A stretch of 64,000 bases of DNA from Goekera deserti (GTDB taxonomy: Bacteria; Actinomycetota; Actinomycetes; Mycobacteriales; Geodermatophilaceae): contig NZ_JAAGWK010000010.1 in the NCBI RefSeq assembly GCF_010685995.1, forward strand, positions 62,001-126,000, written 5' to 3'. The notes beneath the pieces are model-generated. The model was not told the DNA's origin and made no database searches. It worked only from the letters and a program-made list of their open reading frames with translations. Of this stretch, positions 53,152-61,497 are shown piece by piece; positions within the stretch are counted from its first letter, which is position 1; each line of letters starts with the position of its first letter. The position numbers were made by a program, and so were the translations under genes.

Positions 53152-54480
53152 GTGAGCGATCTCATGCGGGTCGCGGGGACGCCGGGGCCACCCGGTGGGC
53201 TTGGCTGGAGGAGGGCGCGCGCCGGCGCGCCGCCCGACTCCCCTCCCCTCCCCGAGGAGCCCGCCCTGCCCCGCGCCCTGCTCGCCCTGGCCATCGGCGC
53301 CTTCGGCATCGGCACGACCGAGTTCGTCGTCCTGGGCATGCTGCCGGACATCGCCGAGGGGCTGGGCGTGTCGGTGTCCGCGGTGGGCCTGCTGATCTCG
53401 GCCTACGCCCTCGGCGTCGTCGTCGGGGCACCGCTGCTGACCGCTGTCGGCGTGCGGTTCACCCCGCGGCAGACGCTGGTCGCGTTGATGGTGCTGTTCA
53501 CCGTCGGCAACGCGCTGTCGGCGGTCGCGCCCGACTACACCACGCTCGCGGTCGCCCGGGTGCTCACTGCCCTGGCGCACGGCTCGTTCTTCGGTGTCGG
53601 TGCGGTGGCGGCCCGCCGGATGGTCCCGCGGGAGAAGGCCGGCCGGGCCATCTCGCTGATGATCTCCGGGCTCACGCTGGCCAACGTGATCGGGGTGCCG
53701 CTGGGCACCTTCGTCGCCCAGACCACCAGCTGGCGCTACGTGCTCGCCGGCGTCGCGGTGATCGGCCTGGTGACCATCGCGGCCCTGCTCGCCTGGATGC
53801 CGGACGCGGCCGGTGAGCCGACCGACCTGCGGGCCGAGCTGGCCGCGTTCCGCCGTCGTCAGGTGTGGCTGGTGCTGGGCGTGACGATGGTCGGCTTCTC
53901 GGCCATGTTCGCCGTGTACAGCTACGTCAACCCGATCCTCACCGAGCTGGGCGGCATCCCGGAGGCCTGGGTCACCCCGGTGCTCGCCCTGTTCGGCGTG
54001 GGCACCACGGTCGGCACGCTGGTCGGCGGCCCGCTGGGCGACCGGTTCGGCTTCGCCTTCGTCGCCACCGGCCTGGTGGCGATCGCCGGGGTGCTGGCCG
54101 CGTTCGCCGTCCTCGCCCGGACGCCGGCTGCCGCGGTCGCCCTGCTGGTGCTCTTCGGCACGATCGCCTTCGCGCTGGGCCCGGTCGTGCAGGACCGGGT
54201 GATCGTGGCGGCCCGGGTGCGCGGCGGGACGCTGGTGTCCGCGGCCAACCAGGGCGCGTTCAACGTGGCCAACGCCCTGGGCGCCGCCCTCGGCGCGGCC
54301 ACGCTGTCGGCCGGCCTGGGCTACACCGCGCCGATCTGGGTGGGCGCGCTGCTCGCCCTGGCCGGGGCGGGCGTGGCGCTGGCGGCACTGCACGGCGAGC
54401 GCCGGGAGCTGCCCGACCCGGTGGAGCAGGACGTCGTCGCATGGACCGGCGCGGTGGCACCGCTGGCCGCCACCGCCTGA
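53152..54480 (+). CDS. MFS transporter, AraJ/YdhP-like DHA1 family
   Basis: 442 residues if started at GTG 53152, but the first 38 residues are Pro/Gly/Arg-rich and not conserved. Family homology starts at LPRALLALAIGAFGIGTTEFV, and a GAGGAG lies six bases before the CTG (53266) that encodes that first Leu, so initiation there is plausible. Twelve spans; motif SGLTLANVIGVPLGTFVAQ and the GFSAMFAVYSYVNPIL region are typical of sugar-efflux-like exporters. Four codons after the previous terminator. Confidence 0.88.
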   Translation: MSDLMRVAGTPGPPGGLGWRRARAGAPPDSPPLPEEPALPRALLALAIGAFGIGTTEFVVLGMLPDIAEGLGVSVSAVGLLISAYALGVVVGAPLLTAVGVRFTPRQTLVALMVLFTVGNALSAVAPDYTTLAVARVLTALAHGSFFGVGAVAARRMVPREKAGRAISLMISGLTLANVIGVPLGTFVAQTTSWRYVLAGVAVIGLVTIAALLAWMPDAAGEPTDLRAELAAFRRRQVWLVLGVTMVGFSAMFAVYSYVNPILTELGGIPEAWVTPVLALFGVGTTVGTLVGGPLGDRFGFAFVATGLVAIAGVLAAFAVLARTPAAAVALLVLFGTIAFALGPVVQDRVIVAARVRGGTLVSAANQGAFNVANALGAALGAATLSAGLGYTAPIWVGALLALAGAGVALAALHGERRELPDPVEQDVVAWTGAVAPLAATA

Positions 54481-54518
54481 GACGGTGCGCCCCGCCGACA
54501 CGGGGTAGAACGGTGGGC

Positions 54519-55403
54519 ATGGCGATCACCGCGGACACGGCAGGCCGGTTCTCCCTGGGCGACCGGGAGGTCAACCGGATGGGCTACGGCGCGATGCAGC
54601 TGGCCGGCCCGCACGTGATGGGTCCGCCGGCCGACCGGAAGGCCGCCGTCGCGGTGCTCCGCCGGGCCGTGGAGCTCGGGGTCGACCACATCGACACCAG
54701 CGACTACTACGGCCCGTACGTGACCAACGAGATCATTCGCGAGGCGCTGCACCCCTACCCCGAGGACCTCGTCCTGGTCACCAAGATCGGCGCCCGCCGG
54801 ACGCCGGACGGGGCCTGGCCGGAGGCGCTGTCCGCCGACGAGCTGCGCCAGGCGGTGCACGACAACCTCGGCCGCCTGGGCCTGGACGTGCTCGAGGTGG
54901 TCAACCTGCGGATGCCCGGGTTCGCCGGGCCGGACGGCCGCTCGGTCACCGAGCCGATGGAGGCCCTGGCGCAGCTGCAGTCCGAGGGGCTCGTCCGGCA
55001 CATCGGGGTGAGCAACGTGGACACCCAGCAGCTCGCCGACGCCCGGGCGATCGCCCCGGTGGTGTGCGTGCAGAACCACTACAACCTCGTGCACCGGGAC
55101 GACGACGCGATGGTCGACGCGCTGGCCCGCGACGGCATCGCCTACGTGCCGTTCTTCCCGCTCGGCGGCTTCTCCCCGCTGCAGTCGGCTGCCCTGGAGC
55201 AGGTCGCCCGCACGTTGGAGACCACGCCGATGCAGGTGGCCCTGGCCTGGCTGCTGCAGCGCTCGCCGAACGTGCTGCTCATCCCGGGCACCTCGTCGGT
55301 GGCGCACCTGGAGGCCAACCTGGAGGCCGGCGCCCACCGGCTCGGCCCGGTCGAGCTGGAGGCACTGGAGCAGATCGGCGGCCCGGGCACCGCACCCGCC
55401 TGA
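54519..55403 (+). CDS. Aldo/keto reductase, paralogue of 19803
   Basis: 294 residues from ATG 54519. TIM-barrel reductase: RMGYGAMQLAGPHVMG, active Asp/Tyr in HIDTSDYYGPYV, Lys in VLVTKIGARR, NADPH end in LIPGTSSVAHLEANL. At the usual catalytic-His strand it reads VVNLRMPGF, so that His is not present; related oxidoreductases of this subfamily share the change. It starts 38 bases after the MFS gene and may be co-transcribed. Confidence 0.9.
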   Translation: MAITADTAGRFSLGDREVNRMGYGAMQLAGPHVMGPPADRKAAVAVLRRAVELGVDHIDTSDYYGPYVTNEIIREALHPYPEDLVLVTKIGARRTPDGAWPEALSADELRQAVHDNLGRLGLDVLEVVNLRMPGFAGPDGRSVTEPMEALAQLQSEGLVRHIGVSNVDTQQLADARAIAPVVCVQNHYNLVHRDDDAMVDALARDGIAYVPFFPLGGFSPLQSAALEQVARTLETTPMQVALAWLLQRSPNVLLIPGTSSVAHLEANLEAGAHRLGPVELEALEQIGGPGTAPA

Positions 55404-55436
55404 GCAGGCGCCGGACGGGCCCGCGGCCGGCCGCCC

Positions 55437-57056
55437 TCAGCGGGCGCGCTGCACGCGGGCCTCGTCGAAGACCGGCTCGGCGGCCTCGTAGACCACGCCG
55501 TCGGAGCCGAAGACCAGGAACCGGCCGAAGGACCGGGCGAACCAGCGGTCGTGGGTCACCGCCACCACGGTGCCGTCGAAGGCGGCCAGCGCCTGCTCCA
55601 GCGACTCGGCGGAGAGCACGTCCAGGTTGTCCGTGGGCTCGTCGAGCAGCAGCAGCGTGGCCCCGGAGAGCTCCAGCAACAGCACCTGGAAGCGGGCCTG
55701 CTGGCCGCCGGACAGCGACCGGAAGAGCTGGTCGCCCTGGGCGGCCAGCCCGTAGCGGCGCAGCGTGGCCATCGCCCGGCCGCGGTCCACGCCCGGCCGA
55801 CCCGGCTCGCCGTGCCACAGCAGGTCGACCAGGGTCTCGTCCAGCCACTCCGGGTGGGCGTGGGTCTGGGCGAAGAAGCCCGGCACGACGCGGGCGCCGA
55901 GCCGCCACGTGCCGGTGTGGTCGACGTCCTGGCCGGCCATGAGCCGCAGGAAGTGCGACTTGCCGGCGCCGTTCGCACCGAGCACGGCCACCCGGTCGCC
56001 GTAGTCCAGTTCCAGGTCGAAGGGCTTCATCAGCCCGGTCAGCTCCAGCTGCTCGGCGACGAGCACCCGGATGCCGGTGCGGCCGCCGGTCAGCCGCATC
56101 GACACCTCCTGCTGCGGCGGGCGCTCCGGCGGCGGCCCGGCGGCCTCGAACTTGGCCAGCCGGGTCTGCATCGCGTGGTACCGGGCGGCCATGTCCGGGG
56201 AGTTCTTGGCCAGCTGCTGCATCGTGCGGGTGAGGTCGACCAGCCGCTGGTGCTCCTCGTCCCAGCGGCGGCGCAGCTCGGCCATCCGCTCGTGCCGGGC
56301 CTCGCGGGCCTGCGGGTAGGCGGAGAACCGGCCGCCGTGCACCCACGCCGTGCCGCCCTCGACGGTGACCACGCGGTCGGCGACGGTGTCCAGCAGCTCC
56401 CGGTCGTGGCTGACGAACAGCACCGTCTTGCGGGTCTCCTGGAGCCGCTGCTCCAGCCACCGCTTGCCGGGCACGTCCAGGTAGTTGTCCGGCTCGTCGA
56501 GCAGCAGCACCTGGTCCGGGCCGCGCAGCAGCCACTCCAGGGCCAGCCGCTTCTGCTCCCCACCGGACAGCGTCTGCAGCTCGCGGTACTTGCACCGCTC
56601 GTACGGCACGCCGAGCGCCGCGACGGTCACGGTGTCCCAGGTGACCTCGACGTCGTAGCCGCCGACGTCGCCCCAGTGGCCCAGCGCCGTCGCGTAGGCC
56701 ATCTGCGTCGGCTCGTCGTCGGACTCCATGAGCGCGAGCTCCGCGGCCTGGACGGCGTCCCACGCCTGGGTGACCGGGGCCGGGGCCAGGTCGACCAGGA
56801 AGCGCTCCACGGTGGTGTCGTCGCGGACCGAGCCGATGAACTGCCGCATCACGCCCAGCCCGCCGACCAGTGCCACCGACCCGGCCTCCGGGGTCAGGTC
56901 GCCGCTGATGATCCGCAGCAGCGTCGTCTTGCCGGCGCCGTTCTCCCCGACCAGCGCGGCGCAGGCGCCGTCGCCCACCCGGAACGAGACGTCGTCCAGC
57001 AGCACCCGCCCGTCCGGGAGGGTGAACCGGACACCGGTGACGTCGACGTATCCCAC
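55437..57056 (-). CDS. ABC-F family ATPase
   Basis: 539 residues from GTG 57056. Two ATPase cassettes without membrane domains: Walker A VGENGAGKTTLL and LGANGAGKSHFL, signatures TLSGGEQKRLALEWLL and SLSGGQQARFQVLLLE, Walker B VLLLDEPDNYLD and LLLLDEPTDNLD. The inter-domain linker (about 250-310) is the ribosome-contacting arm. ABC-F proteins regulate translation or protect ribosomes from antibiotics. The first Walker B loop reads DEPDNYLD rather than the usual DEPTNHLD. Role in resistance not predictable. Confidence 0.92.
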   Translation of the reverse strand: MGYVDVTGVRFTLPDGRVLLDDVSFRVGDGACAALVGENGAGKTTLLRIISGDLTPEAGSVALVGGLGVMRQFIGSVRDDTTVERFLVDLAPAPVTQAWDAVQAAELALMESDDEPTQMAYATALGHWGDVGGYDVEVTWDTVTVAALGVPYERCKYRELQTLSGGEQKRLALEWLLRGPDQVLLLDEPDNYLDVPGKRWLEQRLQETRKTVLFVSHDRELLDTVADRVVTVEGGTAWVHGGRFSAYPQAREARHERMAELRRRWDEEHQRLVDLTRTMQQLAKNSPDMAARYHAMQTRLAKFEAAGPPPERPPQQEVSMRLTGGRTGIRVLVAEQLELTGLMKPFDLELDYGDRVAVLGANGAGKSHFLRLMAGQDVDHTGTWRLGARVVPGFFAQTHAHPEWLDETLVDLLWHGEPGRPGVDRGRAMATLRRYGLAAQGDQLFRSLSGGQQARFQVLLLELSGATLLLLDEPTDNLDVLSAESLEQALAAFDGTVVAVTHDRWFARSFGRFLVFGSDGVVYEAAEPVFDEARVQRAR

Positions 57057-57096
57057 GTGGCCATCCTCCCCGACGACGTGCCGGGTCGGAGCGCGG

Positions 57097-58074
57097 TCAG
57101 GCCTCGGGCTCGGGTGGTGTCTCGACGCCGGCGGCGGCGTCGCGGTCGGACCACGCCAGCAGCGGGGCCGGGTCGAAGACGGCGGCGTCGATCCCGGCGT
57201 GCAGGTCACCGAGCCGGGCGAAGCGCTCGGGCACCGTCGCGATGGTGAAGTCGCCCGGCTCGGCGTCGGCGATCTCGGCCCACGTGACCGGCGTCGACAC
57301 GGTGCCCTCGGCGTTGCCGCGCACCGAGTAGGCAGCGGCGATGGTGTGGTCGCGGGCGTTCTGGTTGTAGTCGACGAAGACCGCCCGCGGGTCGCGGTCC
57401 CTGCGCCACCAGGCCGTGGTGACGTCGTCGGTGCGCCGCTCGACCTCCCGGGCGAAGGCGAGCGCTGCCCGGCGGACGTCGGCGAACGGCACCGGCGGGA
57501 CGCGCACGTAGACGTGCAGGCCGCGCCCACCGGAGGTCTTCGGGAAGCCGACGGCGCCGAGCTCGTCGAGCACCTCCTGCACCACCCCGGCGACCCGGCG
57601 CACGGTGGCCCAGTCGGCGTCGGGCATCGGGTCCAGGTCGATCCGCCACTCGTCGGGCAGCTCGACGTCGGCCCGGCGGCTGTTCCACGGGTGGAACTCC
57701 ACCGTCGACATCTGGACCGCCCAGGCCACGTGCGCCAGGTGGGTGACGCAGAGCTCGTCGGCGGTGCGGTTCCAGCGCGGGAAGTGCACCCGCACCGTCT
57801 CCAGCCAGGGCGGTGCCCCGGCGGGCACCCGCTTCTGGTGCACCTTCTCCCCCGCCACGCCGGTCGGGAAGCGGTGCAGCATGCACGGCCGCTCGCGCAG
57901 CGCGGTGACGATGCCGTCGCCGACGGACAGGTAGTACTGCAGCAGGTCCAGCTTGGTCTCCCCGCGGGCCGGGAAGTAGACCCGGTCGGGGTTGGACAGC
58001 CGCACGGTCAGCCCGTCGACGTCGATCTCCAGCGCTGCCGAGCTGCCCACCGCGCGACCCCCGCCCTCGATCAC
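57097..58074 (-). CDS. Stand-alone LigD-type polymerase (PrimPol) domain protein, copy 2
   Basis: 325 residues from GTG 58074. Closer to canonical LigD polymerase domains than copy 1: LSNPDRVYFPARGETKLDLLQYYLSVGDG in two blocks, STVEFHPWNSR, catalytic acids in RIDLDPMPDAD, FPKTSGGRGLHVYVRV, and the third Asp in AVFVDYNQNARDHTIAAAYS. No ligase or phosphoesterase domain and no Ku nearby. It possibly adds or primes nucleotides at breaks. It lies just upstream of the ABC-F gene on the same strand. Confidence 0.88.
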   Translation of the reverse strand: MIEGGGRAVGSSAALEIDVDGLTVRLSNPDRVYFPARGETKLDLLQYYLSVGDGIVTALRERPCMLHRFPTGVAGEKVHQKRVPAGAPPWLETVRVHFPRWNRTADELCVTHLAHVAWAVQMSTVEFHPWNSRRADVELPDEWRIDLDPMPDADWATVRRVAGVVQEVLDELGAVGFPKTSGGRGLHVYVRVPPVPFADVRRAALAFAREVERRTDDVTTAWWRRDRDPRAVFVDYNQNARDHTIAAAYSVRGNAEGTVSTPVTWAEIADAEPGDFTIATVPERFARLGDLHAGIDAAVFDPAPLLAWSDRDAAAGVETPPEPEA

Positions 58075-58078
58075 GCGG

Positions 58079-58168
58079 TCAGAGGTAGGAGAGCAGCACC
58101 GACAGCGCCCCCAGCACCAGCGCCACCACGATGACGCCGGCCACGAGACGCTGTCGGCGCAGGCTCAT
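58079..58168 (-). CDS. 29-residue single-span membrane peptide
   Basis: An open frame from ATG 58168 (or ATG 58171) to TGA 58079: a basic start (MSLRRQRLV) and one hydrophobic helix (AGVIVVALVLGALSVLL) ending SYL. It fits between sfnG and the LigD-like gene, five bases before the latter. The layout is that of genuine tiny membrane proteins, but coding has not been shown; there is no clear ribosome-binding site. Confidence 0.4.
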   Translation of the reverse strand: MSLRRQRLVAGVIVVALVLGALSVLLSYL

Positions 58169-58204
58169 CATGCGCAGGACGGTAACCCGTCCAGCGGGTC
58201 GACG

Positions 58205-59353
58205 TCAGCGGGCCGCCGTCGCGGGGGCGAACTCGGTGGGCGCGAACCCGGCGGCCGCCTCCAGCTCGCGCACCACCGGCAGCACGCGGGCGCCGAAGTA
58301 CTCGATCTCCTCCTGGAAGTGCAGGAACCCGCAGAGGAAGAGGTCGACGCCGTGGCGGCGGAACTCCACGATCCGCTCGGCGATCTGCTCCGGCGTCCCG
58401 ATGAGGTTGGTCCGGAAGCCGTCGTTGTACTGCACCAGGTCCTCGAAGGAGGAGTCGGCCCACATGCCCTTCCCGTCCCCGGTCGAGTTGCCGGCCTGCT
58501 GCACGGCGTCCCGGAAGCCCTCGACGGCGGGCCTGTTCGCCTTGGCGACGATCTCGCGCAGCGTCTCGTGCGCCTCGGCCTCGGTGTCGCGGGCGATGAC
58601 GAAGCCGTTGAGCCCGAAGCGGACCCGGCGTCCCAGCGGGTCGGCGACCGCGCGGACGTCACGGATCTGCTCGTCGATGCCGGCGAGGTCCTTGCCGTTG
58701 CTGAAGTACCAGTCGGAGACCCGGCCGGCCATCTGCCGGGCGGCGGTGGAGTTGCCGCCCTGGAACACCTCGGGGTGCGGGCGGCCCGGTGAGGACAGCG
58801 GCTTGGGCTTGAGGTCGAAGTCGCGGAACCGGTAGAAGTCGCCGCCGAGCGTGTAGCCCTCCTCGGTCCAGATGCCCTTCAGCGCGGTGATGAACTCCTC
58901 GCTGCGGCGGTAGCGCTCGTCGTGCTCCAGCCACGGCTCGCCCATGGCGGTGAACTCGCCCTTGAACCACCCGGAGACGACGTTGACGGCGAACCGGCCG
59001 CCGGACATGTGGTCGGCGGTGGCGCCGAGCTTGGCCAGCACGCCGGGCTGCCACATGCCGGGGTGCACGGCGGCGATCACCTTCAGCCGCTCGGTGGCCA
59101 GCAGCAGGCCGAGGGAGAACGACGTCGACTCGTGCTGGAACTCCGCGCCGTAGCTGGCCATGTAGCGAACCTGGGACAGCGCGTACTCGAAGCCGACGGC
59201 CTCGGCGGTCCGCGCCAGCTTCCTGTTGTAGTCGAAGCCCCAGTCGGTGCGCTGCTCGATGGTGGAGGTGACCAGGCCACCACTGACGTTGGGGACCCAG
59301 TAGGCGAACTTCGAGGCCTGCAGCTCGTCGTCGGGGGTGTTCGGTGCGCTCAT
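58205..59353 (-). CDS. sfnG: FMNH2-dependent dimethylsulfone monooxygenase
   Basis: 382 residues from ATG 59353 with GGAG seven bases upstream. Luciferase-like TIM-barrel flavin monooxygenase; FAYWVPNVSGGLVTSTIEQR, YNRKLARTAEAVGFEYALSQ and AEFQHESTSFSLGLLLATE are typical of SfnG. It turns dimethylsulfone into methanesulfinate so that the sulfur can be assimilated. The leader peptide with a Cys-rich end and the hairpin upstream suggest control by cysteine supply. The reduced flavin must come from a reductase elsewhere. Confidence 0.92.
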   Translation of the reverse strand: MSAPNTPDDELQASKFAYWVPNVSGGLVTSTIEQRTDWGFDYNRKLARTAEAVGFEYALSQVRYMASYGAEFQHESTSFSLGLLLATERLKVIAAVHPGMWQPGVLAKLGATADHMSGGRFAVNVVSGWFKGEFTAMGEPWLEHDERYRRSEEFITALKGIWTEEGYTLGGDFYRFRDFDLKPKPLSSPGRPHPEVFQGGNSTAARQMAGRVSDWYFSNGKDLAGIDEQIRDVRAVADPLGRRVRFGLNGFVIARDTEAEAHETLREIVAKANRPAVEGFRDAVQQAGNSTGDGKGMWADSSFEDLVQYNDGFRTNLIGTPEQIAERIVEFRRHGVDLFLCGFLHFQEEIEYFGARVLPVVRELEAAAGFAPTEFAPATAAR

Positions 59354-59401
59354 CGGTGGACTCCTCGTGCCGGAGGGACAGGGGACGGACGTGTGCTCGG
59401 G

Positions 59402-59434
59402 CGGCCCGGGCAGGGGTGGTCGCTGCCCGGGCCG
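59402..59434 (-). terminator. GC-rich hairpin between leader peptide and sfnG (possible attenuator)
   Basis: Perfect 12-base arms (CGGCCCGGGCAG / CTGCCCGGGCCG) around a nine-base loop, 83 bases downstream of the leader stop and 49 bases before the sfnG start. It could be a transcription terminator or a translation-blocking stem whose formation depends on ribosome position on the leader. Confidence 0.55.
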
Positions 59435-59516
59435 GTGCGTGCGGTCGACGACCCGCGGTCGGGGCGTGCGGACGCGACGTGCGGTCGGGGGCGTGCGGTC
59501 GGGCGGGAGCGGTGGC

Positions 59517-59591
59517 TCAGCGCGGACAGGCACAGGTGCACACGAGCGAGAAGTCGACGACCCGGCGGCGGGTCAGCTCCTGGCGTGGCAC
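59517..59591 (-). CDS. Cysteine-rich leader peptide upstream of sfnG
   Basis: 24 codons from GTG 59591 to TGA 59517, ending LTRRRVVDFSLVCTCACPR: three Cys codons alternate just before the end. Actinobacteria carry short leader peptides of this shape (arginines, VD, then Cys-rich tail) upstream of sulfur-assimilation genes, and ribosome stalling at Cys codons under cysteine shortage controls the downstream gene in mycobacteria. Position, length and the following hairpin fit that model. The match to the family is by recognition; regulation here is inferred. Confidence 0.7.
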   Translation of the reverse strand: MPRQELTRRRVVDFSLVCTCACPR

Positions 59592-59654
59592 GGCACCACT
59601 GAACCACACCACTCTGGTAGAGAATGCGTCAGCACCCCGTGCCACAGTGACCAG

Positions 59655-60716
59655 GTGACCAGCGCCACCGAGATCAGCCTGCTCCGGATCGCCGCCCAGC
59701 GGCTGGCCGGGCCCCGGCACGCCACCCCGGCCGACGCGGTCCGCTGGTCGCTGTGCGTGCAGGGCCAGGAGCTGCCCGGGGCGCTGAGCGCGGTCGCGCT
59801 GCGCACCACCGACGGCAGCCGGGCCGGCGTCCGTGCGGCGATGGACGCCGGGGACGTCGTCCGGTCGTGGCCGATGCGCGGCACGCTGCACCTGGTGGCC
59901 GGCGACGACCTGCCCTGGCTGCTGGAGCTGCTCACCGCCCGGGCGCTGAGCGGGGTGGAGAAGCGCCGGGAGGTCGTGCAGCTGACCGTCGCGGACCTGG
60001 AGCGTTCCCGGGAGCTCGCGGTCGGGCTGCTGTCCGGGCGGCGCCGGCTGTCCCGCCCCGACCTGCTCGCCGCGCTCGGCGAGGCGGGCGCGCTGGTCGA
60101 CGGCCCGCGGGGCTACCACACGCTGTGGTTCCTCTCCCAGACCGGGACGCTGGTGCTGGGGCCCACCGACGGCACCGAGCAGCAGTTCGTGCTGCTCGAG
60201 GAGTGGCTGCCCGGGGCGCGCCGGCCGGAGCGGGAGGAGGCCCTCGGCGAGCTGGCGTGGCGCTACCTCGCCGGCCACGGCCCGGCGACCGTCCCCGACC
60301 TGGTGCGCTGGGCCGGGTTGACCGTGCGCGACGCCCGGGCCGGGCTGGCGCTGGTCCGCGACCGGCTGGAGTCGACGACCGTCGACGGCACCGAGCACTG
60401 GCTGGACCCCGCGACGCCGGAGCTGCTCGCCGCGCACCGCGCCGACGCGCAGCGGGTGCTGCTGCTGCCCGGGTTCGACGAGCTGGTGCTGGGCTACGCC
60501 GACCGCAGCTGCACCGTGCCGGCCGAGCACGCCGCCCGCATCGTGCCCGGCAACAACGGCGTCTTCCGCCCGACCGTCGTCGTGGGGGGCGTGGCGGTGG
60601 CGACGTGGAGGGTCACCGGCGCGCGGCGGGCGGTCACCGTCGAGGCGTTCGGCACCCTGGACCCCGCGGTCGAGGCCACCGTCCCCGACCTCGCCGCGGG
60701 CCCGGCCTGGGCCTGA
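59655..60716 (+). CDS. Winged helix DNA-binding domain protein (HTH_42, AlkZ-like family), QxQ type
   Basis: 353 residues from GTG 59655. HTH_42 layout: ISLLRIAAQRLAG, then RWSLCVQGQELPGALSAVALRT, a middle region GPRGYHTLWFLSQTGTLVLGP, and a C-terminal LLPGFDELVLGYADRSCTVP with GVFRPTVVVGGVAVATWRV. The V-Q-G-Q segment matches the Gln-X-Gln pair used by AlkZ-type crosslink glycosylases, so enzymatic function is more credible than for the paralogue at 2832. It is divergent from sfnG and its leader. Confidence 0.78.
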   Translation: MTSATEISLLRIAAQRLAGPRHATPADAVRWSLCVQGQELPGALSAVALRTTDGSRAGVRAAMDAGDVVRSWPMRGTLHLVAGDDLPWLLELLTARALSGVEKRREVVQLTVADLERSRELAVGLLSGRRRLSRPDLLAALGEAGALVDGPRGYHTLWFLSQTGTLVLGPTDGTEQQFVLLEEWLPGARRPEREEALGELAWRYLAGHGPATVPDLVRWAGLTVRDARAGLALVRDRLESTTVDGTEHWLDPATPELLAAHRADAQRVLLLPGFDELVLGYADRSCTVPAEHAARIVPGNNGVFRPTVVVGGVAVATWRVTGARRAVTVEAFGTLDPAVEATVPDLAAGPAWA

Positions 60717-60741
60717 GCCCGGGTCCGGGCGGTGGGCCGGT

Positions 60742-61497
60742 TCAGTGCGTGACCATGCCGCCGGTGACGTTGAGGGCGTCGCCGGTGAGGTAGTCGGCGT
60801 CGGAGGAGGCGAGGAAGAGCGCGGCGCGGGCGACGTCGGCCGGTTCGGCGAGCCGGCCCAGCGGCGAGCGGGCCGACCAGCGGGCGACGTCGGCGGCGGT
60901 GCGGGTGCCGGCGCCCATCTCGGTGAGCACGTAGCCGGGGCAGATGCAGTTGACGGTGATGCCGTGCGGGCCCAGCTCCTCGGCCGACGCGCGGGTGAGC
61001 CCGATGACCGCGGCCTTGGACGCGGCGTAGTGCGCCTGCCCCGCTCCCCCGGCCTTGCCGCCCATGCTCGCCATGTTGACCACCTTGCCGATGGAGTCCG
61101 CCGACGGCGTGCGGGCGGCGATCATCGCGCGGGCCACGACCTGGGTCGTCACCAGCATGGCGCGCACGTTGACCGCGAACACCTCGTCCCACTCGGCGGG
61201 CTCCAGCTCCAGCAGGGAACCGAAGCGCAGCACGCCGGCGTTGTTGACCAGCACGTCCACGCCGCCGAGGTCGGCGACCGCCTTCTCGGTGACGTCCCGG
61301 GTGGCCCGCACGTCGGCCAGGTCGACGGCGTACGCGCGCCCGCCGGCGGCCTCGGCCACCCGCTCGGCGTCCTCGGCCAGCCGGTCCAGCACGGCGACCC
61401 GCGCCCCCTCGGCGGCGAACGTCGCGACGATCGCCGCCCCGATGCCCCGGGCGCCGCCGGTCACCACCACCCGGCGGCCGCCCAGCCGGCCGGTCAC
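60742..61497 (-). CDS. Short-chain dehydrogenase/reductase
   Basis: 251 residues from GTG 61497, overlapping the creatininase-family stop (GTGA). Classical SDR: VVVTGGARGIGAAIV (cofactor loop), VLVNNAGVLRFG, catalytic Ser region VVNMASMGGKAG and Y-X3-K in AHYAASKAAVIGLTRA, with PG motif in CPGYVLTEM. NAD(H) preference is suggested by the Asp in VAVLDRLAED. It probably works on the same compound as its operon partners; the substrate is unknown. Confidence 0.9.
   Translation of the reverse strand: MTGRLGGRRVVVTGGARGIGAAIVATFAAEGARVAVLDRLAEDAERVAEAAGGRAYAVDLADVRATRDVTEKAVADLGGVDVLVNNAGVLRFGSLLELEPAEWDEVFAVNVRAMLVTTQVVARAMIAARTPSADSIGKVVNMASMGGKAGGAGQAHYAASKAAVIGLTRASAEELGPHGITVNCICPGYVLTEMGAGTRTAADVARWSARSPLGRLAEPADVARAALFLASSDADYLTGDALNVTGGMVTH

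Noticed and set aside
59440-59512. Tandem GTGCGGTCG repeats as a CRISPR or satellite
   Set aside because: Units are irregular (7-12 bases, uneven spacing) and without spacers; they are reported only as part of the sfnG leader region.
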